This document shows, one piece after another, positions 16,861 to 26,587 of a stretch of 64,000 bases of DNA. The notes under the pieces were generated by a model that saw only the letters and a list, made by a program, of their open reading frames with translations, was not told the origin of the DNA and did not search any database. Source of the DNA: Catellicoccus marimammalium (GTDB lineage Bacteria > Bacillota > Bacilli > Lactobacillales > Catellicoccaceae). Within the stretch, counting starts at the first letter, position 1. Every line of letters begins with the position of its first letter. A program made the translations under genes and the position numbers. The DNA lies in NCBI RefSeq assembly GCF_965139335.1, contig NZ_CBCSEL010000001.1. One strand, given 5' to 3'.

Positions 16861-17391
16861 ATGCATCAAGCATTAGTATTGATTATTTTAGACGAAATTT
16901 GTACTAAATTTCCTAGTGAAGATTATTTTGTTGAAAAATGTTTACAATTAACAAAAGAAGAATGGCAAGAATGGAAAGAAGGAAAAAAAGTATTAAATCA
17001 AGAAGCGATGCAACGTATTAAAGGTTTATTTACTGATTATGAATGGATGTTGATGCAAAAAGTAGCAGAACAAACGATGTTTTTCCCAGAAAAGCAATAT
17101 TATGTTGTACAACAATTTCGTCGTTTGAAGGCAATGATTGCTAAAAAATGGATTGAAACTCCTTATTCTACGACAGAATTAATTACAAAGACCGTACATA
17201 GTGGAATTCAAGACATTGTGACTTTAAAAATTAGTTTATCTTATGGTGAATGGGGATATGATGATATTTTAACTTTCTCTATGCCCGCTTATATCTCAAA
17301 AAAAATTGAATGCAGTAGTAAAGGTTTGTTAGAATGGGTAAATAGAGACTTAGAGGATACATATGTCGAACAAACAAAAATTGAAGAGTAG
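16861..17391 (+). CDS. Conserved-looking protein of unknown function, first gene of a cell-wall hydrolase cluster
   Basis: 176 residues from ATG 16861, about ten bases after GAGGAG; the ATG at 16843 overlaps that site and is unlikely. No signal peptide or membrane segment, so cytosolic. Aromatic-rich, with a helical N-terminal half containing LTKEEWQEWKEGKKVL, suggestive of a small helix-turn-helix-like bundle, and a beta-rich C-terminal half. I do not recognise the family. It is followed nine bases later by a D,D-carboxypeptidase and a glucosaminidase, so it may regulate or support wall hydrolysis. Confidence 0.65.
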   Translation: MHQALVLIILDEICTKFPSEDYFVEKCLQLTKEEWQEWKEGKKVLNQEAMQRIKGLFTDYEWMLMQKVAEQTMFFPEKQYYVVQQFRRLKAMIAKKWIETPYSTTELITKTVHSGIQDIVTLKISLSYGEWGYDDILTFSMPAYISKKIECSSKGLLEWVNRDLEDTYVEQTKIEE

Positions 17392-17400
17392 GTGAATTTC

Positions 17401-18183
17401 ATGAACCGCTTCCTATGTAGTCTAGCAACGGTAGCTATTTTAGCAACAACAGGTGGAGTTGCTTTAGCGTATAATCATTCTTTAGCTAAAGTAGAAAATA
17501 TATCTACCCATCGTTCCGCTGCTAAGGATAAGCAAAAAGAAGTGAAAAATGAGAAAGAGGAAAAATTAAATCAAGAGTTACCAAAAGGCGTAAAACCTTC
17601 AGATTGGGATTTATTGTTAGTAAACAAAACTCATCCATTACCTAAAAATTATAAAGCGGATTTAGGAACGATTGGCAATTATAAATTAAATAAAAAGGTA
17701 ATTCCGCATTATGAAGCATTAGCTAAAGCAGCCAAAAAAGCAGGAAATCCATTAGTAATTGTTTCTTCTTATCGTTCTCCTGATTATCAAGAAAAAATTT
17801 ATCAACAACAAATTGATAACTATATTAAGGAAGGAAAATCAAAACAAGAAGCGAAAAAAGAAACTGCAGATTATATGACAAAACCAGGGACAAGTGAACA
17901 TCACACAGGACTTGCTTTAGATGTATTAGGTGCAGATTATTATGAAGATGGTGGGACATTGGAAGAAAAATTTGCTCATACAAAAAGCGGAAAATGGCTA
18001 AATGATCATTGTGCAGAGTATGGATTTATTATTCGCTATCCAAAAGCAAAAGAAAAAATTACTGCGATTCAATATGAGCCTTGGCATTTACGCTATGTTG
18101 GAAAAGAAAATGCAGAATATATTATGAAACATCATCTATGTTTAGAAGAATATATTGATGAATTGAAAGAAGCAGGTCGTTAA
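17401..18183 (+). CDS. D-alanyl-D-alanine carboxypeptidase, VanY/M15B family
   Basis: 260 residues from ATG 17401 (the GTG at 17392 lies in the ribosome site). An N-terminal signal segment (SLATVAILATTGGVALA) is followed by a Lys/Glu-rich linker, then the M15 zinc peptidase: SSYRSPDYQ (arginine-bearing substrate loop), PGTSEHHTGLALDV (zinc His and Asp of S-x-H-x-x-G-x-A-x-D), and EPWHLRYVG (catalytic Glu and zinc His). It trims the terminal D-Ala of peptidoglycan stem peptides outside the membrane. No van resistance genes are adjacent, so this is housekeeping wall remodelling, not glycopeptide resistance. Confidence 0.93.
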   Translation: MNRFLCSLATVAILATTGGVALAYNHSLAKVENISTHRSAAKDKQKEVKNEKEEKLNQELPKGVKPSDWDLLLVNKTHPLPKNYKADLGTIGNYKLNKKVIPHYEALAKAAKKAGNPLVIVSSYRSPDYQEKIYQQQIDNYIKEGKSKQEAKKETADYMTKPGTSEHHTGLALDVLGADYYEDGGTLEEKFAHTKSGKWLNDHCAEYGFIIRYPKAKEKITAIQYEPWHLRYVGKENAEYIMKHHLCLEEYIDELKEAGR

Positions 18184-18184
18184 T

Positions 18185-18760
18185 ATGAAAAGACGTCCGT
18201 TAAAAAAATCTTATTCATTTTTATTGCTTTTTTTCTTTTTACTTTTGTTAGTTTTATTTTTATATTGGCGTCCACCGATGCAAAAAGAAACGAAAGTTCC
18301 AAAAGAAGAATTCATTACAACCATTGTACCCATGGCACAACAATCGATGAAAAAATATCATATTCCAGTAAGTATTATTATTGCACAAGCTGCATTGGAG
18401 TCTAATTTTGGACAAAGTGAGCTAGCAGAAAAATATAATAATTTGTTTGGTGTAAAAGCTGGATTTTGGGAGCCAGGTGTCGATTTACCAACTATTGAGT
18501 ATGTAGATGGACAAAGAATGGAAGTAGAACAACGATTTCGCGTCTATCGTTCTTGGAAACAATCGATTTTAGCCCATGCGAAATTGTTAGCTCATGGGAC
18601 AAGTTGGAATGAACAGCAATATGAAGCAGTATTACAGGCAAAAAATTATCAAGCAGCAGCCTATGCTTTGCAAAATGCAGGCTATGCAACAGATCCAAAT
18701 TATGCTCAAAAATTGATTCAGATGATAGAAACCTATCAACTATATCGTTGGGATGAATAA
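18185..18760 (+). CDS. Membrane-anchored GH73 N-acetylglucosaminidase
   Basis: 191 residues. A basic N-terminus and one strongly hydrophobic helix (about 11-28) act as signal anchor. The mannosyl-glycoprotein endo-beta-N-acetylglucosaminidase-like (GH73) domain begins with VPMAQQSMKKYHIPVSIIIAQAALESNFG, with the catalytic Glu in ALESNFG, then LAEKYNNLFGVKA and YRSWKQSILAHAKLL. The C-terminus ends with the domain, with no wall-binding repeats, so it acts near the membrane. It starts one base after the carboxypeptidase stop and shares its transcript. Confidence 0.92.
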   Translation: MKRRPLKKSYSFLLLFFFLLLLVLFLYWRPPMQKETKVPKEEFITTIVPMAQQSMKKYHIPVSIIIAQAALESNFGQSELAEKYNNLFGVKAGFWEPGVDLPTIEYVDGQRMEVEQRFRVYRSWKQSILAHAKLLAHGTSWNEQQYEAVLQAKNYQAAAYALQNAGYATDPNYAQKLIQMIETYQLYRWDE

Positions 18761-18770
18761 AAAAGTGGGT

Positions 18771-18799
18771 TTGCATAATAAAAAAACGGACATTATAAT
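18771..18799 (+). promoter_or_regulatory. Near-consensus sigma-A promoter of purK
   Basis: TTGCAT (18771-18776), a 17-base spacer and TATAAT (18794-18799), 36 bases upstream of the ATG at 18835. Confidence 0.8.
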
Positions 18800-18834
18800 T
18801 AAAATAAATGTTAATTTTGGAAAGTAGGGAAAAC

Positions 18835-19941
18835 ATGGCGGAATATATTCGACCAGGAAAAACCGTAGGAATTATTGGTGGCGGCGCCTTTGCTTTTTTA
18901 TTAGCAATGGAGGCTAAAATTTTGGGATTTCGTGTATGCGTTTTAGAATCTACAAAAGAATGCCCTGCCGGAAAAATGGCCGATGAATTTATTGAAGGAA
19001 ATATTCAGGATTTATATGATTTAGAACAATTAGGACGTCGTTGTGATGTGTTGATATATGCGACCAATCGACTGCAACTACATACAATGATGACCATTGA
19101 AGAAAAATTTAATTTGCCGCAAGGAATTAATGGTTTGGCATATGCACAAGATTTATTCTTGAAAAAAACATTCTTAGAGGATGTAGGAATTAATATTGCC
19201 CCTTATGCAACTATTGTACGTATTACAGATATTGAAGAAAATATTGATGGAATTGGTTATCCTTGTTTATTGAGAGATAGCCAAGGAGTGCAAGAAGTAG
19301 TCATTGAAAGTGCAAGTGATGTAGTACACGCGATGGATCTTGTTAAACAAGATTCTTGTATTTTAGAAAGCATGATTGCTTATCAATATGATGTATCGAT
19401 GGCAGTTGCAAGAAATAATCGTGGAGATGTAATGTTTTTTCCACCAGTAGAGCATGTTTCTTCCTTTGGAGAGGAAAGAAAATTCCAAACAAAGGATGAT
19501 TTAGATCCACTAATGGTCCAAGAATTAGAACGTATTGCTCGAGTGATTGTGGAAAAGATGGAATATGAAGGAACAATGACCATTCGTTATCATATTACTT
19601 CAGAAGGTGTGATTTATGTCGATGACATGGTTAGCTATCCGGATGAAAGTACGTTATTAACTTTAGATGCTTGTCAGTTTAATACATTTTCTGCTCATTT
19701 ACGAGGTGTATGTCAATGGCCATTACAAGAGAAAGCAGATTGCTTTATGCCAGCAGTAACTACATTAATTACAGGGAAAGATATTAGCTCTGCCAAACGT
19801 CAAATTGAACATCAAGCAAATTGGCATTTCTACTTTTATGATTACGAATTTGCGAGAGGAGATAGCGTTGTGGGTCATGTGACTGCATTGACTTCTGAAC
19901 AAAGCCATGAGCTATTAGAAATGGATAAATTCTTCCTTTAG
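18835..19941 (+). CDS. purK: N5-carboxyaminoimidazole ribonucleotide synthase-like ATP-grasp protein (PurK)
   Basis: 368 residues from ATG 18835, seven bases after GTAGGG. The N-terminal Rossmann-like domain carries the PurK-type VGIIGGGAFAFLLAMEAKILGF, followed by KMADEFIEGNIQDLYDLEQL and the ATP-grasp domain with LRDSQGVQEVVIESA, SCILESMIAYQYDVSMAVARN, and HITSEGVIYVDDM. PurK makes N5-CAIR from AIR, ATP and bicarbonate. It is alone: no purE or other pur gene is in the window, and several catalytic stretches (NRxHNSGH-type) are divergent (here PYPDE-like SYPDESTLLTLDACQF). It may be a repurposed PurK paralogue. Confidence 0.78.
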   Translation: MAEYIRPGKTVGIIGGGAFAFLLAMEAKILGFRVCVLESTKECPAGKMADEFIEGNIQDLYDLEQLGRRCDVLIYATNRLQLHTMMTIEEKFNLPQGINGLAYAQDLFLKKTFLEDVGINIAPYATIVRITDIEENIDGIGYPCLLRDSQGVQEVVIESASDVVHAMDLVKQDSCILESMIAYQYDVSMAVARNNRGDVMFFPPVEHVSSFGEERKFQTKDDLDPLMVQELERIARVIVEKMEYEGTMTIRYHITSEGVIYVDDMVSYPDESTLLTLDACQFNTFSAHLRGVCQWPLQEKADCFMPAVTTLITGKDISSAKRQIEHQANWHFYFYDYEFARGDSVVGHVTALTSEQSHELLEMDKFFL

Positions 19942-19971
19942 AAGAAGGTAGAAAATATCATAAAAATAGTA

Positions 19972-19977
19972 TATAAT
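19972..19977 (+). promoter_or_regulatory. -10 element of the GntR-family gene
   Basis: A perfect TATAAT at 19972-19977 with a poor -35 (TAGAAA, 19949-19954, 17-base spacer), 80 bases before the regulator start. The weak -35 suggests low or regulated activity. Confidence 0.5.
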
Positions 19978-20006
19978 AGCAAAGGTATGAGAAATAAAAA
20001 ACAAAA

Positions 20007-20040
20007 AAGCATAAAATTTAAAATGTTTAAATTTATGCTT
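20007..20040 (+). repeat. Long AT-rich inverted repeat in the GntR 5' leader
   Basis: AAGCATAAAATTTAAA (20007-20022) pairs with TTTAAATTTATGCTT (20026-20040), one bulged base. It lies downstream of the -10 and abuts the ribosome site, with no T run, so it looks more like an operator or translational hairpin than a terminator. Confidence 0.6.
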
Positions 20041-20056
20041 GAAAAAGGGTGAAATC

Positions 20057-20722
20057 ATGGCAAGAAGTAATAACGCAGAAATGAAGGCCTATTCTTATAT
20101 GAAAGAACAGATACTTTCTGGAATCTGGCCACCAACCAAACATATCGTAGAGCAAGAAGTTGCAGAAGAATTAGGAGTAAGTCGCTCGCCAATTCGTCGA
20201 GCAATTACACGCTTAGCAGGAGAAAATTTAGTTCAGTGTGAACCAAATAAGGGTGCTTTAATTTGTGAGCGTGTATTGGGCGTGCAGGAAATTATTGATC
20301 GAATTTGTATTTTAGAATACATGTTATGTTATCATATTCGCAAGATGGAAAGAGAACATCTTAAAGTTGATACAAAAGAAATTCGAAAAGAAGTAGCTGA
20401 AATTGAAGAGACGTTAGAGCAAGAACAATCTTTATCTTTGCTTTGTCACCAAATGAATAATATGCTACGTTCTTTTTGCTCTGAGCAAAAGAATCAATAC
20501 TTTAGTACGATTATGGTAAATATTTTACAAGATATCTGCCATTTAACAGATCGTCATGCTCAAAAGAAAGTACGCTCTGTTTATAAGAAGATTGTTGAAG
20601 CTATTCAAAGTTCGGCAGAAATTTTAGGTGAAAATCAAGAAATTACTTTAGATAAAGTAATGGAAGCTACAAAAGTTTTACGCTATCATTTTAACGATAT
20701 ACAAATTTTACTATTAAAATAG
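20057..20722 (+). CDS. GntR-family (FadR-like) transcriptional regulator
   Basis: 221 residues from ATG 20057; the TTG at 20039 lies within the inverted repeat. The winged-helix domain shows AYSYMKEQILSGIWPP, VEQEVAEELGVSRSPIRRAITRLAGENLV (helix-turn-helix) and the wing EPNKGALICE. The C-terminal all-helical domain resembles FCD ligand-binding domains but is Cys/Met-rich, and the usual metal-binding histidines are not obvious. Effector unknown. It stands between purK and a convergent kinase gene, and the inverted repeat in its leader is a plausible autoregulatory operator. Confidence 0.88.
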   Translation: MARSNNAEMKAYSYMKEQILSGIWPPTKHIVEQEVAEELGVSRSPIRRAITRLAGENLVQCEPNKGALICERVLGVQEIIDRICILEYMLCYHIRKMEREHLKVDTKEIRKEVAEIEETLEQEQSLSLLCHQMNNMLRSFCSEQKNQYFSTIMVNILQDICHLTDRHAQKKVRSVYKKIVEAIQSSAEILGENQEITLDKVMEATKVLRYHFNDIQILLLK

Positions 20723-20733
20723 ATAATAAAAAT

Positions 20734-20767
20734 AAAAAAAGGATGTTAGAAACAACATCCTTTTTTT
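20734..20767. terminator. Bidirectional terminator between the GntR gene and the kinase gene
   Basis: GGATGTT (20741-20747) / AACATCC (20754-20760), flanked by seven A and seven T residues. Confidence 0.92.
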
Positions 20768-20769
20768 GT

Positions 20770-21567
20770 CTATTTATAATTGACAAAAACGGCAGAAGAA
20801 CGAGGACCTAACTCTAGTCCAGAATCAATCGCATGATAGACAAATTCTTTTGCATCACGTACAGCATCAGTAATATCTTTCTCTAAAGCGAGATTAGATG
20901 TAATTGCTGCGGCAAAAGAACATCCTGCTCCGTGATTAAATCCTTCGGTAATTTTTTCTCTTTCAAAATAATGGAATTCTTTTCCATCAAAGAGTAAATC
21001 TACTGCAACATCGCCTTCTAAACGCGCGCCGCCTTTAATAACTACATACTTAGGTCCTAACTCATGAATTTTTTCTGCAGCAGCAGCCATGTCTTCTTTT
21101 GTTTGGATTTTCATATCGGCTAATGCTTCTGCTTCTACTAAGTTAGGAGTGGTTACTGTAGCGAGAGGTAATAATTCCTTTATAATACTTTCTTTTAGCT
21201 TCTCTAGATTTTCTTCACCATTGTTCTTGCAGACCATCACAGGATCAATAATAATCGGTACATTATTTTCAGCTTGTGATTTTAGCCAACGAGCAACTAG
21301 ATGAATTTGTTTTTCTTCGGGAAGCATTCCTGTTTTAATGGCATCTAAACGATTTAAATCTGTAATCGTATCTAATTGGTCTTTTAAAATAGACGCATGA
21401 ACAGGATAAATTTCCGGCATATACTGATGAGCTTTGCTAAAAGTAACAATACAACTTAGAGCGCTCATTCCATAACAATGGTGAGCAGAAAAAACTTTCA
21501 AGTCAGCAGCTTGGCCTGCTCCACCTGTAATATCTGAGCCAGCAATAGTTAAGATTTTTTTTGTCAT
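20770..21567 (-). CDS. Hydroxymethylpyrimidine / pyridoxine kinase (ThiD/PdxK family)
   Basis: 265 residues of the ribokinase superfamily. The opening ILTIAGSDITGGAGQAADLKVF is the ThiD-type signature; DAIKTGMLPEEKQIHLV, PIIIDPVMVCKN, VTTPNLVEAEALAD and the anion-hole GFNHGAGCSFAAAITSNLA (Cys-Ser variant near 209) follow. Members phosphorylate HMP/HMP-P for thiamine or act as pyridoxal kinases (Bacillus PdxK); both occur in Firmicutes. No thiE or thiM is adjacent, and a ThiT transporter gene lies 12 kb away, so a B6-salvage role is at least as likely. The start follows AGGAGG; a TATAAT for this gene lies at 21595-21590. Confidence 0.88.
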   Translation of the reverse strand: MTKKILTIAGSDITGGAGQAADLKVFSAHHCYGMSALSCIVTFSKAHQYMPEIYPVHASILKDQLDTITDLNRLDAIKTGMLPEEKQIHLVARWLKSQAENNVPIIIDPVMVCKNNGEENLEKLKESIIKELLPLATVTTPNLVEAEALADMKIQTKEDMAAAAEKIHELGPKYVVIKGGARLEGDVAVDLLFDGKEFHYFEREKITEGFNHGAGCSFAAAITSNLALEKDITDAVRDAKEFVYHAIDSGLELGPRSSAVFVNYK

Positions 21568-21600
21568 ATAAATACCTCCTACGCCCTTTATTATAGCAAA

Positions 21601-21614
21601 AGTTAGCGTTTACA
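21601..21614 (+). promoter_or_regulatory. Candidate cre (CcpA) site upstream of pdhA
   Basis: AGTTAGCGTTTACA matches 12 of 14 positions of the cre consensus TGWAANCGNTNWCA. It is embedded in an inverted repeat, TTAGCG (21603-21608) / CGCTAA (21618-21623), between the divergent kinase and pdhA genes. CcpA itself is encoded in this window at 62250. Confidence 0.5.
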
Positions 21615-21633
21615 GCACGCTAAAATTATTGTG

Positions 21634-21655
21634 AAAATGAAAACTTTTTCATTTT
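21634..21655 (+). repeat. Second inverted repeat in the pdhA upstream region
   Basis: AAAATGAAAA (21634-21643) / TTTTTCATTTT (21645-21655), a near-perfect dyad just upstream of a weak promoter-like TTGATT (21667-21672), N18, TATTGT (21691-21696). It could be an operator; a hairpin is also possible. Confidence 0.4.
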
Positions 21656-21690
21656 GAGCAAAATAGTTGATTTGTAAAAACATTAAGTGA

Positions 21691-22812
<1,122 letters not shown>

Positions 22813-22829
22813 GGAAGAGGACGAGAATT

Positions 22830-23807
22830 ATGGCACAAATGACAATGATTAAAGCAATTACACAAGCTTTGGAAGTTGCTTTAGAACGAGATGAAAATAC
22901 ATTAGTTTTCGGAGAAGACGTAGGGAATAACGGTGGAGTGTTCCGTGCAACAGAAGGATTACAAGAAAAATTTGGTCCAGATCGTGTATTTGATACTCCA
23001 TTAGCAGAATCAGGAATTTTAGGACTGGCTTATGGATTGGCATTAGAAAATTATCGACCAATTCCAGAAATTCAATTCTATGGTTTTATGTATGAAGCAA
23101 TGGATGAAATTGCAGGGCAAATTGCTCGTGCTCGTTTCAAAATGGCTGGAACAAGAAATATGCCAGTAACAATTCGTGCGCCTTTTGGTGGAGGAGTTCA
23201 TACTCCAGAAATGCATGCGGATAGTTTAGAAGGATTATTAGCACAAACTCCAGGGATTCGTGTAGTTGTTCCATCAAATCCTTATGATGCAAAAGGGTTA
23301 TTATTATCTTCCATTGAAAGTAATGATCCAGTAATGTTCCTAGAACATATGAAATTATATCGTTCTGTGCGCGATGAAGTACCAGAAGAATATTATACAG
23401 TGCCTTTGGATAAAGCGCGTGTAGCGAAAGAAGGTTCTGATGTAACATTAATTGCTTATGGATATATGGTCCAAGAAGCATTAAAAGCTGCACAACAATT
23501 AGAAAAAGAAGGTATCCAAGCTGAGGTAATTGATTTAAGAACCATTTCTCCATTGGATACAAATACGATTTTAAATTCAGTGAAGAAAACAGGACGTGCA
23601 ATTGTTATTCAAGAAGCACAACGTCAAGCTGGAGTTGCGGCACAAGTGGTCGCAGAAATTGCAGAACACGCGATTTTATACTTATCTGCACCTGTAATGC
23701 GTGTTACTGCTCCAGATACGGTTTATCCATTTGGTCAAATGGAAAATGCATGGTTACCAAATGCTAAAGATATTGAAAAAGCAGCCAAAGAGGCAATGAC
23801 TTATTAG
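22830..23807 (+). CDS. pdhB: Pyruvate dehydrogenase E1 component, beta subunit
   Basis: 325 residues, full length. It forms the alpha2beta2 E1 with PdhA. Key stretches: [19 protein letters not shown] (ThDP-contacting Glu), [53 protein letters not shown], and [13 protein letters not shown]. The C-terminal transketolase-like domain contains [16 protein letters not shown]. The gene begins 17 bases after pdhA with a GGAAGAGG site and is followed 10 bases later by pdhC. Confidence 0.98.
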   Translation: MAQMTMIKAITQALEVALERDENTLVFGEDVGNNGGVFRATEGLQEKFGPDRVFDTPLAESGILGLAYGLALENYRPIPEIQFYGFMYEAMDEIAGQIARARFKMAGTRNMPVTIRAPFGGGVHTPEMHADSLEGLLAQTPGIRVVVPSNPYDAKGLLLSSIESNDPVMFLEHMKLYRSVRDEVPEEYYTVPLDKARVAKEGSDVTLIAYGYMVQEALKAAQQLEKEGIQAEVIDLRTISPLDTNTILNSVKKTGRAIVIQEAQRQAGVAAQVVAEIAEHAILYLSAPVMRVTAPDTVYPFGQMENAWLPNAKDIEKAAKEAMTY

Positions 23808-23817
23808 GAGGATTATT

Positions 23818-25107
23818 ATGGATTACATTTTTAAATTGCCAGATATCGGAGAAGGAATTGCCGAAGGAGAAATTTTACAATGGTTTGTTAAAGAAGGCGA
23901 TACAGTAACTGAAGATGATGTCTTATTAGAAGTACAAAATGATAAATCAGTAGAAGAAATTTATGCACCTGTAGAAGGGACGATTCGTTCTATTAAAACA
24001 GAAGCCGGTACATTAGCGAGTGTTGGTGATCCATTAGTGGTAATTGAAACTGATCATTTACCTCATGGCGAAGAAGCAACAGAAGAAGCAAGTACAGAAG
24101 AGGCATCAGCAAATGAACCAGCTGGAGAAGCAAAAGAAGAGCTAGCACCGCAAGTTCCAGCAAGCAAAAAAACAGATGATATTTTAAATCAACCATTAGC
24201 TTTCCCATCTGTTCGTCGTTTTGCTAAGGAAAATAGAGTAGATTTACATTTAGTAACACCAACTGGAAAACATAATCATATTTTACAATCCGATGTAGAA
24301 AACTTCTTAGAAAATGGTTCTTCTACAGCAGAAGCTCCTGTGGCTAAAGAAACGGCTTCTACACCAGTCGTAGAAAAAGCAGCTCCTGTTGCGATTGCCA
24401 AAGGTGAAGATGAAACAAGAGAAAAAATGACGCCAATGCGTAAAGCCATTGCTCAATCAATGAAACAATCTGCAGACAATATTCCAGCAGTAACTTTATT
24501 TGATGAAGTAGAGGTATCTGCACTTTGGGAACATCGTAAAGTATACAAAGAATATGCAGCAGAACAAGATGTTAAACTAAGCTTCCTACCATATATTGCG
24601 AAAGCATTAGCGATTGTTGTAGAGAAATATCCAGAATTAAATGCAAGTCTAGATATGGTCAATGAAGAAGTAGTCTATCATCATACATGCAATGTAGGAA
24701 TTGCAACAAACACAGATCAAGGTTTATATGTTCCTGTATTAAAAGATGTAAAACGTAAAGGATTGTTAGCTTTAGCTAAAGAAATTTCTAATAATACAAG
24801 TGATGCTTTAGCAGGAAGTTTATCTGCAGAAGCAATGCGTGGTGGAACGATTACGATTACTAATATTGGTTCTATCGGTGGTGGATTCTTTACTCCAATT
24901 ATTCGTTACCCAGAAGTAGCAATCTTAGGTATTGGTAAGATTAAAGAAGCACCAATTGTTAAAGATGGAGAAATTGTTGTTGGTAAACAACTTGCCTTAT
25001 CTTTAAGTTTCGACCATCGCTTAATTGATGGTGCGTTAGCTCAAAACGCGATGAATGAATTGAAACGTCTGTTAGCAGATCCACAATTATTATTATTAGA
25101 AGGGTAG
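23818..25107 (+). CDS. pdhC: Dihydrolipoamide acetyltransferase, PDH E2
   Basis: 429 residues with one lipoyl domain (about 1-78), the lipoylated lysine being K43 in VQNDKSVEEI. A Glu/Ala/Thr-rich linker leads to the E1/E3-binding domain (FPSVRRFAKENRVDLHLV, about 128-145), a second Ala/Pro-rich linker, and the catalytic domain with the terminal SFDHRLIDGA active-site motif (His and Asp). Many Enterococcus E2 proteins have two lipoyl domains, so the single-domain form here is a minor difference. It forms the 60-mer core of the complex. Confidence 0.97.
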   Translation: MDYIFKLPDIGEGIAEGEILQWFVKEGDTVTEDDVLLEVQNDKSVEEIYAPVEGTIRSIKTEAGTLASVGDPLVVIETDHLPHGEEATEEASTEEASANEPAGEAKEELAPQVPASKKTDDILNQPLAFPSVRRFAKENRVDLHLVTPTGKHNHILQSDVENFLENGSSTAEAPVAKETASTPVVEKAAPVAIAKGEDETREKMTPMRKAIAQSMKQSADNIPAVTLFDEVEVSALWEHRKVYKEYAAEQDVKLSFLPYIAKALAIVVEKYPELNASLDMVNEEVVYHHTCNVGIATNTDQGLYVPVLKDVKRKGLLALAKEISNNTSDALAGSLSAEAMRGGTITITNIGSIGGGFFTPIIRYPEVAILGIGKIKEAPIVKDGEIVVGKQLALSLSFDHRLIDGALAQNAMNELKRLLADPQLLLLEG

Positions 25108-25117
25108 GAAGAGAAGC

Positions 25118-26518
25118 ATGGTTGTAGGAGATTTTCCAATTGAATTAGATACAGTTGTTATTGGAGCAGGACCAGGAGGATATGTTGCTGCGATTCGTGC
25201 GGCTCAAATGGGACAAAAAGTAGCAGTCATTGAAAAAGGAAATGTCGGCGGTGTTTGTCTAAATGTGGGTTGTATTCCTTCTAAAGCATTAATTCATGCA
25301 GGAGAAGTGTTAGAAGCTGCTACTCACAGTGAATTTATGGGAATTCAAATCGAAAAAGCAACAGTTGATTTTGCTAAAACACAAGAATGGAAAGCAAGTG
25401 TAGTGAATAAATTGACTTCCGGTGTACGCTATTTATTAAAGAAAAATGGCGTTGAAATTATTGAAGGGGAAGCAATTTTTGTTGATGATAATCATTTGCG
25501 TGTAATGACAGAAGAAAGTGGCCAATCTTATTCTTTTGAACATGCGATTATTGCTACAGGAAGCACACCAGTAGAAATCCCATCTTTAGCTTATGGAACA
25601 AGAATTATTGATTCTACAGGAGCTCTAAATTTACCAGAAGTACCAAAATCTTTAGTCATTGTAGGTGGAGGAGTTATCGGTTGTGAATTAGGAACTGCTT
25701 ACGCTCATTTAGGATCTGAAGTTACAATTTTAGAAGGTGCAGATCGCATTTTACCACCATTTGATGCTGATTTATCTAAATTGGTTACAAAAGAAATGGA
25801 AAAACAAGGTATGAAGATTGAAACTTCAGTTATGGCTAAATCTGCAACAGAAACAGAAACTGAAGCAACTCTAGTTTATGAAAAAGATGGGGTAGAACAC
25901 ACATTAACAGCAGATTATATTTTAGTTGCTGTAGGTCGTAAACCAAATACAAAAGAATTAGGATTAGAAATGGCCAGTGTTGAAGTCGATGAACGTGGCT
26001 TTATCCAAGTCGATGAATGTGGACGCACAACGAATGAAAGTATTTTTGCCATTGGTGATATTGTAGCAGGACCACAATTAGCGCATAAAGCTTCTTATGA
26101 AGGAAAAGTTGCAGCAGAAGTAATTAGTGGAAAAGATGTGACTGTAGATTATCGTGCGATTCCAGCAGTAGCCTTTACAAGTCCAGAAGTAGCCACTACT
26201 GGAGTTACGCTAAGTGAAATCGAAGGTGATGATCGTTTTGTTGTAAGTACTTTCCCACTAGCAAGTAATGGTCGTGCGTTATCTTTAAATGCAACCGATG
26301 GATTTATTCGCTTTATCTCAACAAAAGAAAATAAAATTCTAGTAGGTTGTCAAATTGCAGGACCAAGCGCAAGTGATTTAATTGCCGAAGCAACTTTAGC
26401 AATTGAAGCAGGAATGAATGTAGAAGATATTGCATTAACGATTCATCCCCATCCATCTCTTTCTGAGACATTGATGGATACTGCTGAACTTGCACAAGGA
26501 ATGCCTATCCATATATAA
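25118..26518 (+). CDS. pdhD: Dihydrolipoamide dehydrogenase, PDH E3
   Basis: 466 residues. FAD-binding VVIGAGPGGYVAAIRAAQMG (about 14-33), the redox disulfide C47/C52 in GGVCLNVGCIPSKAL, the NAD-binding VIVGGGVIGCELGTAYAHLG, the second FAD motif TNESIFAIGDIVAGPQLAHKA, and the C-terminal catalytic IHPHPSLSET (active-site His of the partner subunit) are all present. It reoxidises dihydrolipoamide on E2 with NAD+. Last gene of the pdh unit, ending at a terminator, with good GAAGAGAAG ribosome site. Confidence 0.98.
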   Translation: MVVGDFPIELDTVVIGAGPGGYVAAIRAAQMGQKVAVIEKGNVGGVCLNVGCIPSKALIHAGEVLEAATHSEFMGIQIEKATVDFAKTQEWKASVVNKLTSGVRYLLKKNGVEIIEGEAIFVDDNHLRVMTEESGQSYSFEHAIIATGSTPVEIPSLAYGTRIIDSTGALNLPEVPKSLVIVGGGVIGCELGTAYAHLGSEVTILEGADRILPPFDADLSKLVTKEMEKQGMKIETSVMAKSATETETEATLVYEKDGVEHTLTADYILVAVGRKPNTKELGLEMASVEVDERGFIQVDECGRTTNESIFAIGDIVAGPQLAHKASYEGKVAAEVISGKDVTVDYRAIPAVAFTSPEVATTGVTLSEIEGDDRFVVSTFPLASNGRALSLNATDGFIRFISTKENKILVGCQIAGPSASDLIAEATLAIEAGMNVEDIALTIHPHPSLSETLMDTAELAQGMPIHI

Positions 26519-26543
26519 TAAGTCTTACTTAGTGTGAAGATAG

Positions 26544-26574
26544 AAAAGCAAACAGAAGTTCTGTTTGCTTTTTG
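26544..26574 (+). terminator. Terminator after pdhD
   Basis: AAAAGCAAACAG (26544-26555) / CTGTTTGCTTTT (26561-26572). The UPF0223 gene starts only 14 bases later, so it is read either by read-through or from a promoter inside pdhD. Confidence 0.88.
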
Positions 26575-26587
26575 TTTGGAGGAAAAG

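Noticed and set aside
17401..18183. vanY as part of a glycopeptide-resistance operon
   Set aside because: No vanH, vanA/B-type ligase, vanX or VanRS genes are nearby; the neighbours are a glucosaminidase and an unknown gene.
22858..24208. Leu/His-rich minus-strand open frames across pdhB and pdhC
   Set aside because: Reverse complements of strongly biased coding sequence, repetitive Leu/His content, no initiation signals.
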